DNA of 40,031 bases from contig CAYOVA010000011.1 in NCBI GenBank assembly GCA_964407325.1, forward strand, positions 1 to 40,031, written 5' to 3'. Below, in pieces: positions 7,478 through 15,543 of this stretch. The notes under the pieces are model-generated. The model saw nothing but the letters and a program-made list of their open reading frames with translations, had not been told where the DNA came from and made no database searches. Within the stretch, counting starts at the first letter, position 1; every line of letters begins with the position of its first letter. Both the position numbers and the translations under genes were made by a program. This DNA is from JAOAFZ01 sp964407325 (GTDB lineage Bacteria > Patescibacteriota > Microgenomatia > UBA1406 > GWC2-37-13).

Positions 7478-8562
7478 AAATCGCTATCGACATATCCCAA
7501 ATAGTGTATGAAGGAACAGGCGTAGGCCGATTTACCCAAGGTCTGGTGGATGGTATTCTTGAAAACTCGAAAGAACACAACTGGATCTTCTTCTACCAGA
7601 CTCTTAGACGGTCAATCCCCCAGGAAATGATTCAGAAGATCTCTGATAAAGGATTCTCGTATCGTAATTTAATGATGCCTCCAACTATTGGGAATATAGT
7701 TTGGAACAAAATGCATTTTGTTTCGATTGATCCTCTTATTCATGGAGCAGACTGGTATATTTCTTCAGACTGGACTGAACCTCCATCTAGAAAAAAGAAA
7801 GCTACGATTGTACATGATCTAATATTTAAGCGCTATCCTGAAACAGTTGATGCAAGCGTAAAGGCAGTTATGGAAAGCAAAGTGACTTATGCCGTGAAGG
7901 AATGTAAAGTTATTTTTGCAGACTCTGAAACTACCAAAAATGATCTACATGAGTACTATAAGGTGCCCGATAAAAAAGTGGTTGTGAATTATCCTGGAGT
8001 TTCTGCTTTAGACTACGAGGGTAGTTCATCTGCTGAAGTAAAAAAGAAATATAAACTACACAAGCCTTATTTTATTACTGTTGGGAAACAGGAGCCTCGA
8101 AAGAATATTGACCGGTTATTGCAAGCGTTTCGACAGTTGAATCGAGACGATATAGAGCTGTTGGTCGTAGGTCAGGCAGGATGGGGTGAGCAACTTACCA
8201 GCTTTGAAAATGTACGCTTCCTGGGATATGTTCCTGATAACGAACTGCATTATTTATATGCTGAAAGTAGTGGAATGGTCTTTCCTTCATTGTATGAAGG
8301 CTTTGGCTATCCCGCTGTAGAAGCTATGTTAGCGGAAACACCTGTCGCATTGTCTAACACATCTTCATTAAAGGAAATTGGGAAGGATGCTGGTATATTT
8401 TTTGAACCGGAAAACATAGACAGCATTACCGATGCGATGTTTACCTTGCTTGAGCCATCTACAAGGAAAAAGCTGGTTGATAAAGCGAAATCCAAAGCAG
8501 AACACTACACCTGGGAAAAGTACTACGATACCCTCATAAGGACACTGGAAGCGCATTCATAA
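7474..8562 (+). CDS. Family 4 glycosyltransferase (mannosyltransferase-like)
   Basis: A 362-residue GT-B enzyme starting MKIAIDISQIVYEGTGVGRF, where GxGxGRF is the N-terminal loop typical of WbaZ/MtfB-like mannosyltransferases. The C-terminal domain carries FITVGKQEPRKNIDRLLQAF and the E-x7-E motif within PSLYEGFGYPAVEAMLAETP. It is closely related in layout to the following gene, which suggests an old duplication. It is coupled to the previous gene by an ATGA overlap. The exact sugar is not readable. Confidence 0.87.
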   Translation: MKIAIDISQIVYEGTGVGRFTQGLVDGILENSKEHNWIFFYQTLRRSIPQEMIQKISDKGFSYRNLMMPPTIGNIVWNKMHFVSIDPLIHGADWYISSDWTEPPSRKKKATIVHDLIFKRYPETVDASVKAVMESKVTYAVKECKVIFADSETTKNDLHEYYKVPDKKVVVNYPGVSALDYEGSSSAEVKKKYKLHKPYFITVGKQEPRKNIDRLLQAFRQLNRDDIELLVVGQAGWGEQLTSFENVRFLGYVPDNELHYLYAESSGMVFPSLYEGFGYPAVEAMLAETPVALSNTSSLKEIGKDAGIFFEPENIDSITDAMFTLLEPSTRKKLVDKAKSKAEHYTWEKYYDTLIRTLEAHS

Positions 8563-8564
8563 AC

Positions 8565-8570
8565 TATAAT
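8565..8570 (+). promoter_or_regulatory. Internal -10 box before the third GT4 gene
   Basis: A perfect TATAAT 6 bases before the ATG at 8577, in one of the few gaps inside the cluster. No convincing -35 box was found. The spacing matches the leaderless promoters elsewhere in the window, so an internal start is plausible. Confidence 0.45.
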
Positions 8571-8576
8571 AAAGCT

Positions 8577-9677
8577 ATGAAAATTGCCATCGACGGAAAT
8601 GAAGCGAATGTTGAAAATCTTGTTGGCGTTTCTGTGTATACTGTTAAACTGCTTAGCTATTTCCAAAAAAAAGCGACGTCGGAAGTAGAGTTTGTAATTT
8701 ATCTACGAAAAGATCCCCTTCATCATCTTCCTAAAGAAACAGAGCATTTTAAATACGAAGTTATTCCTGGGCCTTTTTTATGGAGCCGCATTTTTCTGCC
8801 TCTTCACTTAATGACAAAAGGTGATTTTGATGTGTTCTTTGCACCAGCACACTATTCTCCTCATGGATTACAGAAACCGCTTGTTGTCACGATTCATGAT
8901 CTTTCTTACTTCTACTATCCCAATGAATTTTTGAAGAAAGATTTATATAAACTCCAGGATTGGACTGCCCAGTCACTAGAAAAAGCACAAGCAGTGATTG
9001 CAGTTTCTAAAACTACCAAGAAAGATATCTTACATTACTACAAAACACCTGATTCAAAAATTTCTGTTGTATACAACGGTTTTGAAAAGCCTGAAAAAAA
9101 GTCTGCCGATGCTGAAGTATTAGGGAGACTTTCTTTAGAAAAGAAAAAATATTTCCTCTATGTAGGCACTATCCAGCCACGAAAAAATATTACTACTTTG
9201 ATTAAGGCGTTCCAGAAATTGAAGGTTACGTATCCGGAATATAAACTGGTAATAGTTGGAAAGAAAGGCTGGCTGTATGATGATATTCTTAAACAGGTAG
9301 GAGACACTGACAAAGATTCCATTCTCTTTACCGATTACTTGCCCGATAATGATGTTGTCCAGTTATACAAGCATGCTCAGTGTTTTGTACAGCCTTCATT
9401 TTATGAAGGATTTGGCATTCCAATTCTGGAAGCAATGTCCTATGACTGCCCGGTAATTGCTTCGTTAAATGCCAGCTTACCGGAAGTTGGAGGCGATGCA
9501 TGCTTATACTTTGATCCGGATGTTGAAAAAGAGTTAGTGGAAAAAATGGAACTGATTATTACACAGCCACAGATTCGGAAAGAGCTTGTTGCAAAGGGTA
9601 AAAAGCGCATAACTGCTTTCTCCTGGGAGCAATGCGCGGAACAGACATTGGAAATTCTCAAAAAAGCCGCACAATGA
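8577..9677 (+). CDS. Family 4 glycosyltransferase
   Basis: A 366-residue GT-B enzyme. It begins MKIAIDGNEANVENLVGVSV, then a DVFFAPAHYSPHG segment and VVTIHDLSYFYYP as in mannosyltransferases of the WbaZ type. The donor domain shows FLYVGTIQPRKNITTLIKAF and the E-x7-E motif in PSFYEGFGIPILEAMSYDCP, followed by SLPEVGGDACLYFDP. It is preceded by a possible internal leaderless promoter and its TGA overlaps the ATG of the FemAB-like gene. It may be a paralogue of the preceding gene. Confidence 0.87.
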   Translation: MKIAIDGNEANVENLVGVSVYTVKLLSYFQKKATSEVEFVIYLRKDPLHHLPKETEHFKYEVIPGPFLWSRIFLPLHLMTKGDFDVFFAPAHYSPHGLQKPLVVTIHDLSYFYYPNEFLKKDLYKLQDWTAQSLEKAQAVIAVSKTTKKDILHYYKTPDSKISVVYNGFEKPEKKSADAEVLGRLSLEKKKYFLYVGTIQPRKNITTLIKAFQKLKVTYPEYKLVIVGKKGWLYDDILKQVGDTDKDSILFTDYLPDNDVVQLYKHAQCFVQPSFYEGFGIPILEAMSYDCPVIASLNASLPEVGGDACLYFDPDVEKELVEKMELIITQPQIRKELVAKGKKRITAFSWEQCAEQTLEILKKAAQ

Positions 9678-10687
9678 GTTACACCATTTTAGAAAATGCC
9701 ATTCCGGAACAAATAAACTCAGTAGCGATGCATCCACTGCAGTCGTGGGAATGGGCTGAAGCCCGTAAAGCAATGGGAACTGAGATCGTCCGACTGGCGA
9801 AATATGCGGGAGAAGTGCAAACAAAAAGTTATTTGATGACAATCCATCCTATCCCACACACGAAATACAACATCGGATACATTCCCCGCTCTGAAATGCC
9901 AGATGAAGAATTACTTGAGTTTCTTAAAAGCTTTGCAAAAGATAGAAATATCATCTTCTTTAAATTTGAACCGGATGTTAATAAATCAGAAGAATCAGTA
10001 CAAAGTATTCATGTGTTATCTCAAGAATTTAGATTAAAGAGATCTCCTCACCAGTTATTTCCTGACTGGACTATGGAACTTGATATTTCCCCTACCAAAG
10101 AGGAATTAATGCAAAACCTAAAACAGAAAACACGCTACAATATACGGTTAGCTGCAAAAAAGGGAGTAACTGTTCGGGAAATGAATACTGAAGAAGGGTT
10201 TGAAATCTTTTCAAAACTCTATTTTGAAACCACAAAACGGCAAAACTATTACGGACACAACAAAGACTATCATCGCATTGTCTGGGATAATCTCAAAAAC
10301 AGCCTGGCAACAATTCTGGTTTCGTTTTATGAAAACACTCCACTGGGAGCATATGAACTCTTTACTTTCAAAAACAAACTCTATTATCCTTACGGAGGAT
10401 CTTCAGAAGAGCATCGTAATGTGATGGGACCGAACTTGCTAATGTGGGAAGCGATTTGCTATGGGAAATCAAAAGGTGCAACTGTGTTTGATATGTGGGG
10501 TGCTGCCTCACCTGAACAGGCACAGTCAAGTGCATTCGCTGGCTTTACTCGATTTAAAGAGGGATACAATGCACAATTTGTTGAAAAGATTGGAAGCTAC
10601 GACTTTATTATTGATTATAACTTATTTCACCTCTATACCATTTCACATAAGCTGCGAAACTGGTATTTGTCGTTAAGAGTGCAATAA
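9674..10687 (+). CDS. FemAB/FemX-like aminoacyl- or acyltransferase
   Basis: A protein of about 337 residues with the double GNAT fold of the Fem family. Fem enzymes transfer amino acids from aminoacyl-tRNA to the peptidoglycan precursor, while relatives in polysaccharide clusters have other acceptors. Visible hallmarks are the N-terminal PLQSWEWAEARKAMG, the central KQKTRYNIRLAAKKGV motif, and LYYPYGGSSEEHRNVMGPNL followed by FDMWGAA near the C-terminus. The ATG at 9674 (ATGA overlap with the previous stop) is preferred to the upstream in-frame ATG at 9632. As last gene of the glycan cluster it probably links the surface polymer to cell-wall chemistry; that link is inference. Confidence 0.85.
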   Translation: MSYTILENAIPEQINSVAMHPLQSWEWAEARKAMGTEIVRLAKYAGEVQTKSYLMTIHPIPHTKYNIGYIPRSEMPDEELLEFLKSFAKDRNIIFFKFEPDVNKSEESVQSIHVLSQEFRLKRSPHQLFPDWTMELDISPTKEELMQNLKQKTRYNIRLAAKKGVTVREMNTEEGFEIFSKLYFETTKRQNYYGHNKDYHRIVWDNLKNSLATILVSFYENTPLGAYELFTFKNKLYYPYGGSSEEHRNVMGPNLLMWEAICYGKSKGATVFDMWGAASPEQAQSSAFAGFTRFKEGYNAQFVEKIGSYDFIIDYNLFHLYTISHKLRNWYLSLRVQ

Positions 10688-10702
10688 CTACATATTCAGT
10701 TG

Positions 10703-11722
10703 TTACGACCCTTCTTTAATTACTGAAAGCAACACCTTTCCAAATGCTTTTTTGCTTTCTATTCGTTGTAAAGCATTGGCGGCTTCATTCAAAGGAAAAA
10801 TCGAATCAATTACCGGAATAACCTTTTTCTCTTGGACAGATCGTATACAGGTTTTCATATCATCTATACTGCCTCCGTATGACCCGTGGATATTCCATTG
10901 CATAGAAAAGGATAAACCTATAGGGATCGACCCGTTACCATCAAGAGTTGTCGCGCAATAGGACATCGTTCCGTTTTTCTTTAAAGTTGTTAGTGCTTGT
11001 GACCAAACACTTCCACCCATAATATCAATTACAAAATCTACTCCATCTGGATAATCTTGTTTTAGCTCTTCAGCAAAATGAGTAACAGAATACATTTTTG
11101 AAACTCCGGCTTTTTGTAAAAGATAATATTTATCTGTGGTAGATGAGGTAGCAAGAATGGTACATTCCATATTTTTGAGTAGTTGAATGACACACTGACC
11201 AACGCCTCCGGATGCTCCTGTTACAAGAACCAGCGATTGAGGACTTATTGATGCCCGCTGAATAAGATGAACGGCTGTTGTTCCGGCCAGAACTACAGCT
11301 GCAACTGCCTGTAGATCAGCTCCTTCTGACAACTTCACAAGATTATGTTCATCTACCGCAATATATTCAGCATATCCGCCTGCAGTTGTTCTTCCAATAG
11401 TACCACCTGTATCGCAAAGTTGCGGATTAGAAGAGTTGCATTGTGTACATTTACCACAATACGTCCACGGATAAATTGCAACCTTGTCATTTTTTTTGAA
11501 AGACCCACTAGAACTATTTTCAACGATTCCAACTATTTCGGAGCCGAGAATATGGGGAAAAGCCTTCGGACCAGGTCTCTTACCTTGTTGAATAAGGAAA
11601 TCCAGGTGGTTTATACCACAATAGACAACTTTAACCAAAATCTGTCCGCTTTTTATCCCAGGTAGAGAAAGATCAACAAATGAAGGTACACTTCCAATTT
11701 TTTCAATTACTGCAGCTTTCAT
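10703..11722 (-). CDS. Zinc-type medium-chain dehydrogenase/reductase
   Basis: A 339-residue MDR-family NAD(P)H oxidoreductase (alcohol dehydrogenase or quinone reductase). The GroES-like N-terminal domain has VKVVYCGINHLDFL and HILGSEIVGIVE. The structural zinc lobe is present as CGKCTQCNSSNPQLC with four cysteines. The Rossmann domain has VLVTGASGGVGQCVIQLLKN. Where zinc alcohol dehydrogenases bind catalytic zinc, this protein has CGINHLD and HILGSEIVG, so catalytic zinc is possible but not certain. It is transcribed alone, diverges from a small gene with an amber codon, and converges on the FemAB-like gene with a 15-base gap. Confidence 0.85.
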   Translation of the reverse strand: MKAAVIEKIGSVPSFVDLSLPGIKSGQILVKVVYCGINHLDFLIQQGKRPGPKAFPHILGSEIVGIVENSSSGSFKKNDKVAIYPWTYCGKCTQCNSSNPQLCDTGGTIGRTTAGGYAEYIAVDEHNLVKLSEGADLQAVAAVVLAGTTAVHLIQRASISPQSLVLVTGASGGVGQCVIQLLKNMECTILATSSTTDKYYLLQKAGVSKMYSVTHFAEELKQDYPDGVDFVIDIMGGSVWSQALTTLKKNGTMSYCATTLDGNGSIPIGLSFSMQWNIHGSYGGSIDDMKTCIRSVQEKKVIPVIDSIFPLNEAANALQRIESKKAFGKVLLSVIKEGS

Positions 11723-11731
11723 ATACTGCTT

Positions 11732-11737
11732 ATTATA
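11732..11737 (-). promoter_or_regulatory. -10 box of the MDR gene
   Basis: TATAAT on the minus strand, 9 bases before the ATG at 11722. The predicted transcript has at most about two leader bases. No clear -35 box. Confidence 0.5.
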
Positions 11738-11779
11738 ATATGGTTTCTTACAATTTAATACTTTTTTGAAGACTTATAG

Positions 11780-11785
11780 TATAAT
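11780..11785 (+). promoter_or_regulatory. -10 box before the amber-interrupted small gene
   Basis: TATAAT 7 bases before the GTG at 11793, the same spacing as other leaderless starts here. This supports GTG 11793 as the ancestral start of the reading frame that continues past a TAG codon. Confidence 0.45.
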
Positions 11786-11792
11786 TAAGCCT

Positions 11793-12137
11793 GTGAGTGA
11801 ATATTATAATTCTTTTGCTTCTGAAGGAGAACCACTTCGACCATTTACTGTAATTCTTGCCGCATAGTTTCCAGAGTGGATACTGGATTCTCAGTACAGC
11901 TTTCCGGTAGAAACCCTAATTGAGGTCGTAAATTTGAATAGAGCACAATATAGGTTTGTTATGCAACACCTTCCTGATGATCAGCTGGTATTGTTAGGAA
12001 TAGCCTCACGAGGAGCAATAGATCCAAGATCATTAAACCGCGTCAGAGGAGCTTTGTTTAGAGGGGAAGTTGCATCTGATGAGTTAAAAGCATCTCTTCT
12101 ATCATACTTGAACCAGGCCGGAGAACCATTGGAATAA
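11793..12137 (+). pseudogene. Small gene interrupted by an in-frame TAG at codon 25
   Basis: From GTG at 11793, 24 codons (beginning VSEYYNSFASEGEPLRPF) run to a TAG at 11865-11867. The same frame then continues without interruption for 89 codons to the TAA at 12135-12137, with a protein-like composition immediately after the stop (FPEWILDSQYSFPVETLIE). A correctly spaced -10 box precedes the GTG. This looks like one gene of 114 codons with a nonsense change. Alternatives are a true 24-residue leader peptide, or a variant in the assembled population. UAG is a normal stop in neighbours, so readthrough as standard decoding is unlikely. No family is recognised. Confidence 0.45.
11934..12137 (+). 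CDS. Small hypothetical protein (downstream part of the interrupted frame)
   Basis: A 67-residue open frame beginning at TTG 11934, the first usual start codon after the in-frame TAG at 11865. The product is mostly helical by composition, with the segment PDDQLVLLGIASRGAIDP. No Shine-Dalgarno site or promoter was seen in front of the TTG, so whether it is translated separately is doubtful. It is best viewed as the main part of the interrupted gene described at 11793. Its end is 14 bases from the convergent lon gene. No function is proposed. Confidence 0.4.
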   Translation: MNRAQYRFVMQHLPDDQLVLLGIASRGAIDPRSLNRVRGALFRGEVASDELKASLLSYLNQAGEPLE

Positions 12138-12151
12138 TTCTCAAATTTAGC

Positions 12152-14623
12152 TCAGTCTTCCTTTTTAATCTTAGAAGTTTTTGACTCGCTGCCCTTCCAC
12201 ACTTTTGCATGAAAAGCCACTTTCAGCGCATCTTCGATTCTATCAGCAAACATAAACTTCAAGTCTTTTTTTATGTTTTCAGGAATTTCTTCAAGGTCTT
12301 TCTGATTGTCCTTAGGCAAAATAACTGTCTTGATCTGTGCACGATGAGCGGCAACAACTTTTTCCTTGACTCCACCAATTTCGGTAACACGTCCTCGGAG
12401 GGTAATTTCACCTGTCATGGCCACATCTCGCTTTACTTCTTTCTTGGTAAGGGCGGAAACCATTGCTGTAGTCATGGAAATACCAGCTGATGGTCCGTCT
12501 TTGGGAACAGCACCTTCTGGTACGTGAACGTGGATGTCCATTGTTTCAAACATATCACGCTTAAGACCAAATTCCTCCCAGTGCGATCTGATATAGGTGT
12601 GTGCTGCCTGTGCAGACTCCTTCATAACATCTCCCAGTTGCCCTGTAAGGGTCAAATTTCCCTTCCCTGGCATTGTTGAGACCTCAATAAACAGGATATC
12701 CCCACCAGCCTGTGTCCAAGCCAGTCCTGTTGCAATTCCGATGGTGTCCTTATCTTCGATCATCTGCGACGAATACTTAAATGGTCCCAGATACCTCTGC
12801 AAGTTCTTGTCGTTTACAACTATTTTGCTTACTTTCTTTTCTTTCTTCTCAACAATTTCGCGTGCTACTTTTCTAAATACACGTGCTACCTGTCGTTCTA
12901 ATTCACGTACACCTGCTTCGCGGGTGTAACGTCGAATAACGGTGCGAACAGTGTCTTTTTCCATATCTGATTCTTCTTTGCGAAGCCCATGGGCTTCTTT
13001 CTGCTTTCCAATCAGATAGTTCTGAGCAATGTTGTATTTTTCATCTTCAGTATATCCAGGGAAATGGATCACTTCTAGACGATCAAGCAAAGCATCGGGA
13101 ATAGTATCTAAGATATTGGCTGTTGCAATAAAGAATACCTGTGACATGTCATATGGAACTTCCAGATAGTTATCTGAGAATTCATGATTCTGTTCGGGAT
13201 CAAGTGCTTCAAGCAATGCTGCAGAAGGATCACCCCGATAATCACGGCCAACCTTATCAATTTCGTCAAGCATAAATACCGGATTCTTTGTCCCCGCCTG
13301 CTTAATTCCTTGAATCATACGGCCCGGGAGTGCACCAACATAGGTGCGGCGATGTCCACGGATCTCTGCTTCGTCACGGATTCCACCCAGTGAAACCTTT
13401 ACGAATTTTCGTCCGAGTGATCGTGCAATAGACTTTCCCAGTGAGGTTTTACCGACACCTGGAGGCCCGACAAAGCACAGAATAGTTGGCTGTTGACTTT
13501 TATCACGCTTATTCACATCATCTTTTGGTTCTTCGTCTTTCTTTTTCTTAGCCTTGGAAGGCGTTTCTTCATCCATATCACGTTTCTTTAATTCCATTAC
13601 TGCCAAAAACTCGAGAATTCTCTCTTTTACCTTAGCCAGACCGTAATGATCTTCATCAAGGATATTTTCAGCTTTCTTGATGTCGACATTCAAAGTCTTT
13701 TCTTCAATAGCCCATGGGATATCAACTAACCAGTCAAGATAGTTGCGAACATAAGAAGATTCAGGATTAAACTGAGACATTTGAGCCAGTCTCTTTAACT
13801 CTTTGATTGCCTTTTCTTCAACATCCTTTGGCATCTTTGCCTTCTTGATCTTTTCACGGTATTCATAGATATCGCGATCATCAGACTTGGTGCCAAGTTC
13901 TTCTTCGATAGTTTTCATCTTTTCACGAAGGAAGGTTTCCTTCATGTTCTTCTCGAATTTCTTTTGCGTTTTGTTTGAAATATTCTGTTCAATCTCAAGA
14001 ATCTTTAATTCACGATTGATATATTCAACCTGCTTCTGCAGTCTCTTTTTCAGATCTTCTTCTTCAAGCAAGTCCTGCTGCTCTTTGTTTTTAATATCGA
14101 GCACCATGGCAACCTGATTTGAGAAGTTTAAAGAGTTGCTGACATTGAGAATATTCATTAAGAATACAAAATCAACGGTTTTACCCAAATTGATAGCTTT
14201 CTTAATTTGTGAAGAAATGTACTTTACCATTGCCTGAATTTCTTCATCTTCAGTTGGTGTATCTTCGATAAGTTCAACACTTCCTTCAAGATACGGAATA
14301 TCTTTTACCAGTGTCTGAACTCTCACTCTTTGTTGGCCTTTAACTAAAGCGTTAATTTCGCCTTTTTCGCCAACAACAGTCTTTTCTACCGTTACGAGAA
14401 CACCAATTTGGTACATGTCGTCAAGTTTTGGATCGTCGTGATTTGGGTTTTTCTGCATTACCAGAACAACCTTCTTATCTTTTAATAGAGCTTCGTTAAT
14501 TGCAAGAATACTTTTTTCGCGGCCAAAGACTAAGACGTTCTCGGTATTCGGGAAGATGATACCGTCACGTACTGGTACGATCGGGTATGTTTCGGTTTGT
14601 GTTTTCGGTTCAAATAATGACAT
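12152..14623 (-). CDS. lon: ATP-dependent protease Lon
   Basis: An 823-residue LonA protease that degrades misfolded and regulatory proteins in the cytoplasm. It has the N-terminal substrate-binding LON domain starting near YPIVPVRDGIIFPN, a long coiled-coil segment around residues 190-260, the AAA+ module with GPPGVGKTS near residue 386 and VFMLDEIDKVG, and the protease domain with the Ser-Lys dyad: Ser712 in PKDGPSAGIS and Lys753 in IGGVKEKV. A Lys/Glu/Asp-rich stretch with KAKKKKDEEPKDD lies just before Walker A and is an unusual flexible insert. It has its own consensus promoter overlapped by a CIRCE-like operator, so heat-shock control by HrcA is likely. It ends in TGA. Confidence 0.97.
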   Translation of the reverse strand: MSLFEPKTQTETYPIVPVRDGIIFPNTENVLVFGREKSILAINEALLKDKKVVLVMQKNPNHDDPKLDDMYQIGVLVTVEKTVVGEKGEINALVKGQQRVRVQTLVKDIPYLEGSVELIEDTPTEDEEIQAMVKYISSQIKKAINLGKTVDFVFLMNILNVSNSLNFSNQVAMVLDIKNKEQQDLLEEEDLKKRLQKQVEYINRELKILEIEQNISNKTQKKFEKNMKETFLREKMKTIEEELGTKSDDRDIYEYREKIKKAKMPKDVEEKAIKELKRLAQMSQFNPESSYVRNYLDWLVDIPWAIEEKTLNVDIKKAENILDEDHYGLAKVKERILEFLAVMELKKRDMDEETPSKAKKKKDEEPKDDVNKRDKSQQPTILCFVGPPGVGKTSLGKSIARSLGRKFVKVSLGGIRDEAEIRGHRRTYVGALPGRMIQGIKQAGTKNPVFMLDEIDKVGRDYRGDPSAALLEALDPEQNHEFSDNYLEVPYDMSQVFFIATANILDTIPDALLDRLEVIHFPGYTEDEKYNIAQNYLIGKQKEAHGLRKEESDMEKDTVRTVIRRYTREAGVRELERQVARVFRKVAREIVEKKEKKVSKIVVNDKNLQRYLGPFKYSSQMIEDKDTIGIATGLAWTQAGGDILFIEVSTMPGKGNLTLTGQLGDVMKESAQAAHTYIRSHWEEFGLKRDMFETMDIHVHVPEGAVPKDGPSAGISMTTAMVSALTKKEVKRDVAMTGEITLRGRVTEIGGVKEKVVAAHRAQIKTVILPKDNQKDLEEIPENIKKDLKFMFADRIEDALKVAFHAKVWKGSESKTSKIKKED

Positions 14624-14627
14624 AGTT

Positions 14628-14654
14628 TTAGCAGTATAATACTAGGATTGCTAA
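14628..14654. promoter_or_regulatory. CIRCE-like operator (HrcA site) at the lon promoter
   Basis: TTAGCAGTA, nine bases, then GATTGCTAA. The known CIRCE consensus is TTAGCACTC-N9-GAGTGCTAA; 15 of 18 arm positions match and the 9-base spacing is exact. It covers the -10 box and most of the spacer of the lon promoter, where a bound HrcA repressor would block transcription. hrcA itself is not in the window. Confidence 0.7.
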
Positions 14655-14661
14655 ATGTCAA
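14633..14661 (-). promoter_or_regulatory. Consensus sigma-70-type promoter of lon
   Basis: On the minus strand: TTGACA (14661-14656), a 17-base spacer and TATACT (14638-14633). The ATG of lon follows after 9 bases, so the leader is almost absent. It allows lon to be transcribed apart from the oxidoreductase operon that ends at 14667. Confidence 0.8.
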
Positions 14662-14666
14662 CCCTG

Positions 14667-15530
14667 TTATTCAAAATACTTCATTAGACTTTCGTAGTCT
14701 GTGTATCTGTCCCGTTGCAGCAACGTTTTATCAAGTGGATAACTGGTCAATTGCTCGTGGAAAACGGGTCTTTGGACATCCCAAAGGACACCTAACGGAA
14801 ACTTCTCAAAGAGAATTTCGTGAGCCCGTTGCATGGCCATATCATAATTGGTTGGATCATGCTCCGGACCGAGAACATACGCCTTCTCTAAATAGTAAGT
14901 GTACGTATCAATTTTGTTGAACGTAACACATGGCTGTAAGATATTTACAAGAGAATATCCCTTATGTTCAAATGCCTTTTTGAGAGTTTCCTGGAGATGA
15001 TCGTAATTGCCTGCAAAGGTTTGAGCGACAAAAGTTGCACCCTGGCTTATAGCGAGAGCTAACGGATTTACCGGTTGCTCGATAATCCCTTCGGGCGTTG
15101 ATTTCGATTTGTATCCTGTCTCTGCTGTTGGAGCAACTTGTCCTGTTGTAAGTCCATATACGTTATTGTCATGAACAATCTGGGTAAGATCATGATTTCC
15201 ACGGCAGGCATGCAGAAAGTGATTACCACCTTCTCCATAAGAACCGCCGTCACCTCCAATTACAATAACTTCCAGGTCATGATTAGCGATTTTGGCACCA
15301 ATTGCAGTTGGCATAGCACGACCATGAAGACCATGTACGGCATAGGCATTGAGGAAGTCATTCATGTTTCCACTACATCCAATATCAAAAGACACAAAAA
15401 CATCAGAAGGAGTCAATCCCTTTGCTGCCAGAGCCGTTTTTATACCCTTGATAATTGCCCAATCACCGCAGCCGGGACACCAGGTTGGGTTGTGACCGGC
15501 AAAAATGTTTGCATTTTCAGAATATGGCAT
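14667..15530 (-). CDS. korB: 2-oxoacid:ferredoxin oxidoreductase, beta subunit
   Basis: This 287-residue subunit binds thiamine diphosphate and one [4Fe-4S] cluster, and with the alpha subunit oxidises a 2-oxoacid to acyl-CoA while reducing ferredoxin. It shows NPTWCPGCGDW with Cys18 and Cys21, DIGCSGN with Cys52, and a later Cys in ILQPCVTFN, the four-cysteine pattern of two-subunit enzymes of the Sulfolobus type. The TPP motif is GGDGGSYGEGGNHF to HDNNVYGLTTGQ. A Shine-Dalgarno AAGGAG overlaps the korA stop. Pyruvate or 2-oxoglutarate as substrate cannot be decided; the symbol is generic. Confidence 0.92.
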   Translation of the reverse strand: MPYSENANIFAGHNPTWCPGCGDWAIIKGIKTALAAKGLTPSDVFVSFDIGCSGNMNDFLNAYAVHGLHGRAMPTAIGAKIANHDLEVIVIGGDGGSYGEGGNHFLHACRGNHDLTQIVHDNNVYGLTTGQVAPTAETGYKSKSTPEGIIEQPVNPLALAISQGATFVAQTFAGNYDHLQETLKKAFEHKGYSLVNILQPCVTFNKIDTYTYYLEKAYVLGPEHDPTNYDMAMQRAHEILFEKFPLGVLWDVQRPVFHEQLTSYPLDKTLLQRDRYTDYESLMKYFE

Positions 15531-15537
15531 ATTTGTA

Positions 15538-15543
15538 CTCCTT
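15538..15543 (-). promoter_or_regulatory. Shine-Dalgarno site of korB
   Basis: AAGGAG on the minus strand, 7 bases before the ATG at 15530 and overlapping the korA stop codon. It shows that internal genes use ordinary ribosome binding sites while first genes of units look leaderless. Confidence 0.7.

Noticed and set aside
9632..9673. Longer FemAB-like frame starting at ATG 9632
   Set aside because: It would overlap the GT4 gene by 46 bases in another frame; the ATG at 9674 gives the usual ATGA overlap and a normal N-terminus.
11865..11867. TAG as a recoded sense codon in this organism
   Set aside because: The cupin gene and the nucleotidyltransferase-like gene end in TAG, so UAG is an ordinary stop here.
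12149..12154. UGA read as glycine (code 25)
   Set aside because: lon and several other genes end naturally in TGA, and full-length conserved proteins have no internal TGA.
14648..14920. Plus-strand open frame of 90 codons opposite korB
   Set aside because: It is antisense to a well-conserved coding region, has no recognisable motif, and no promoter or ribosome site.
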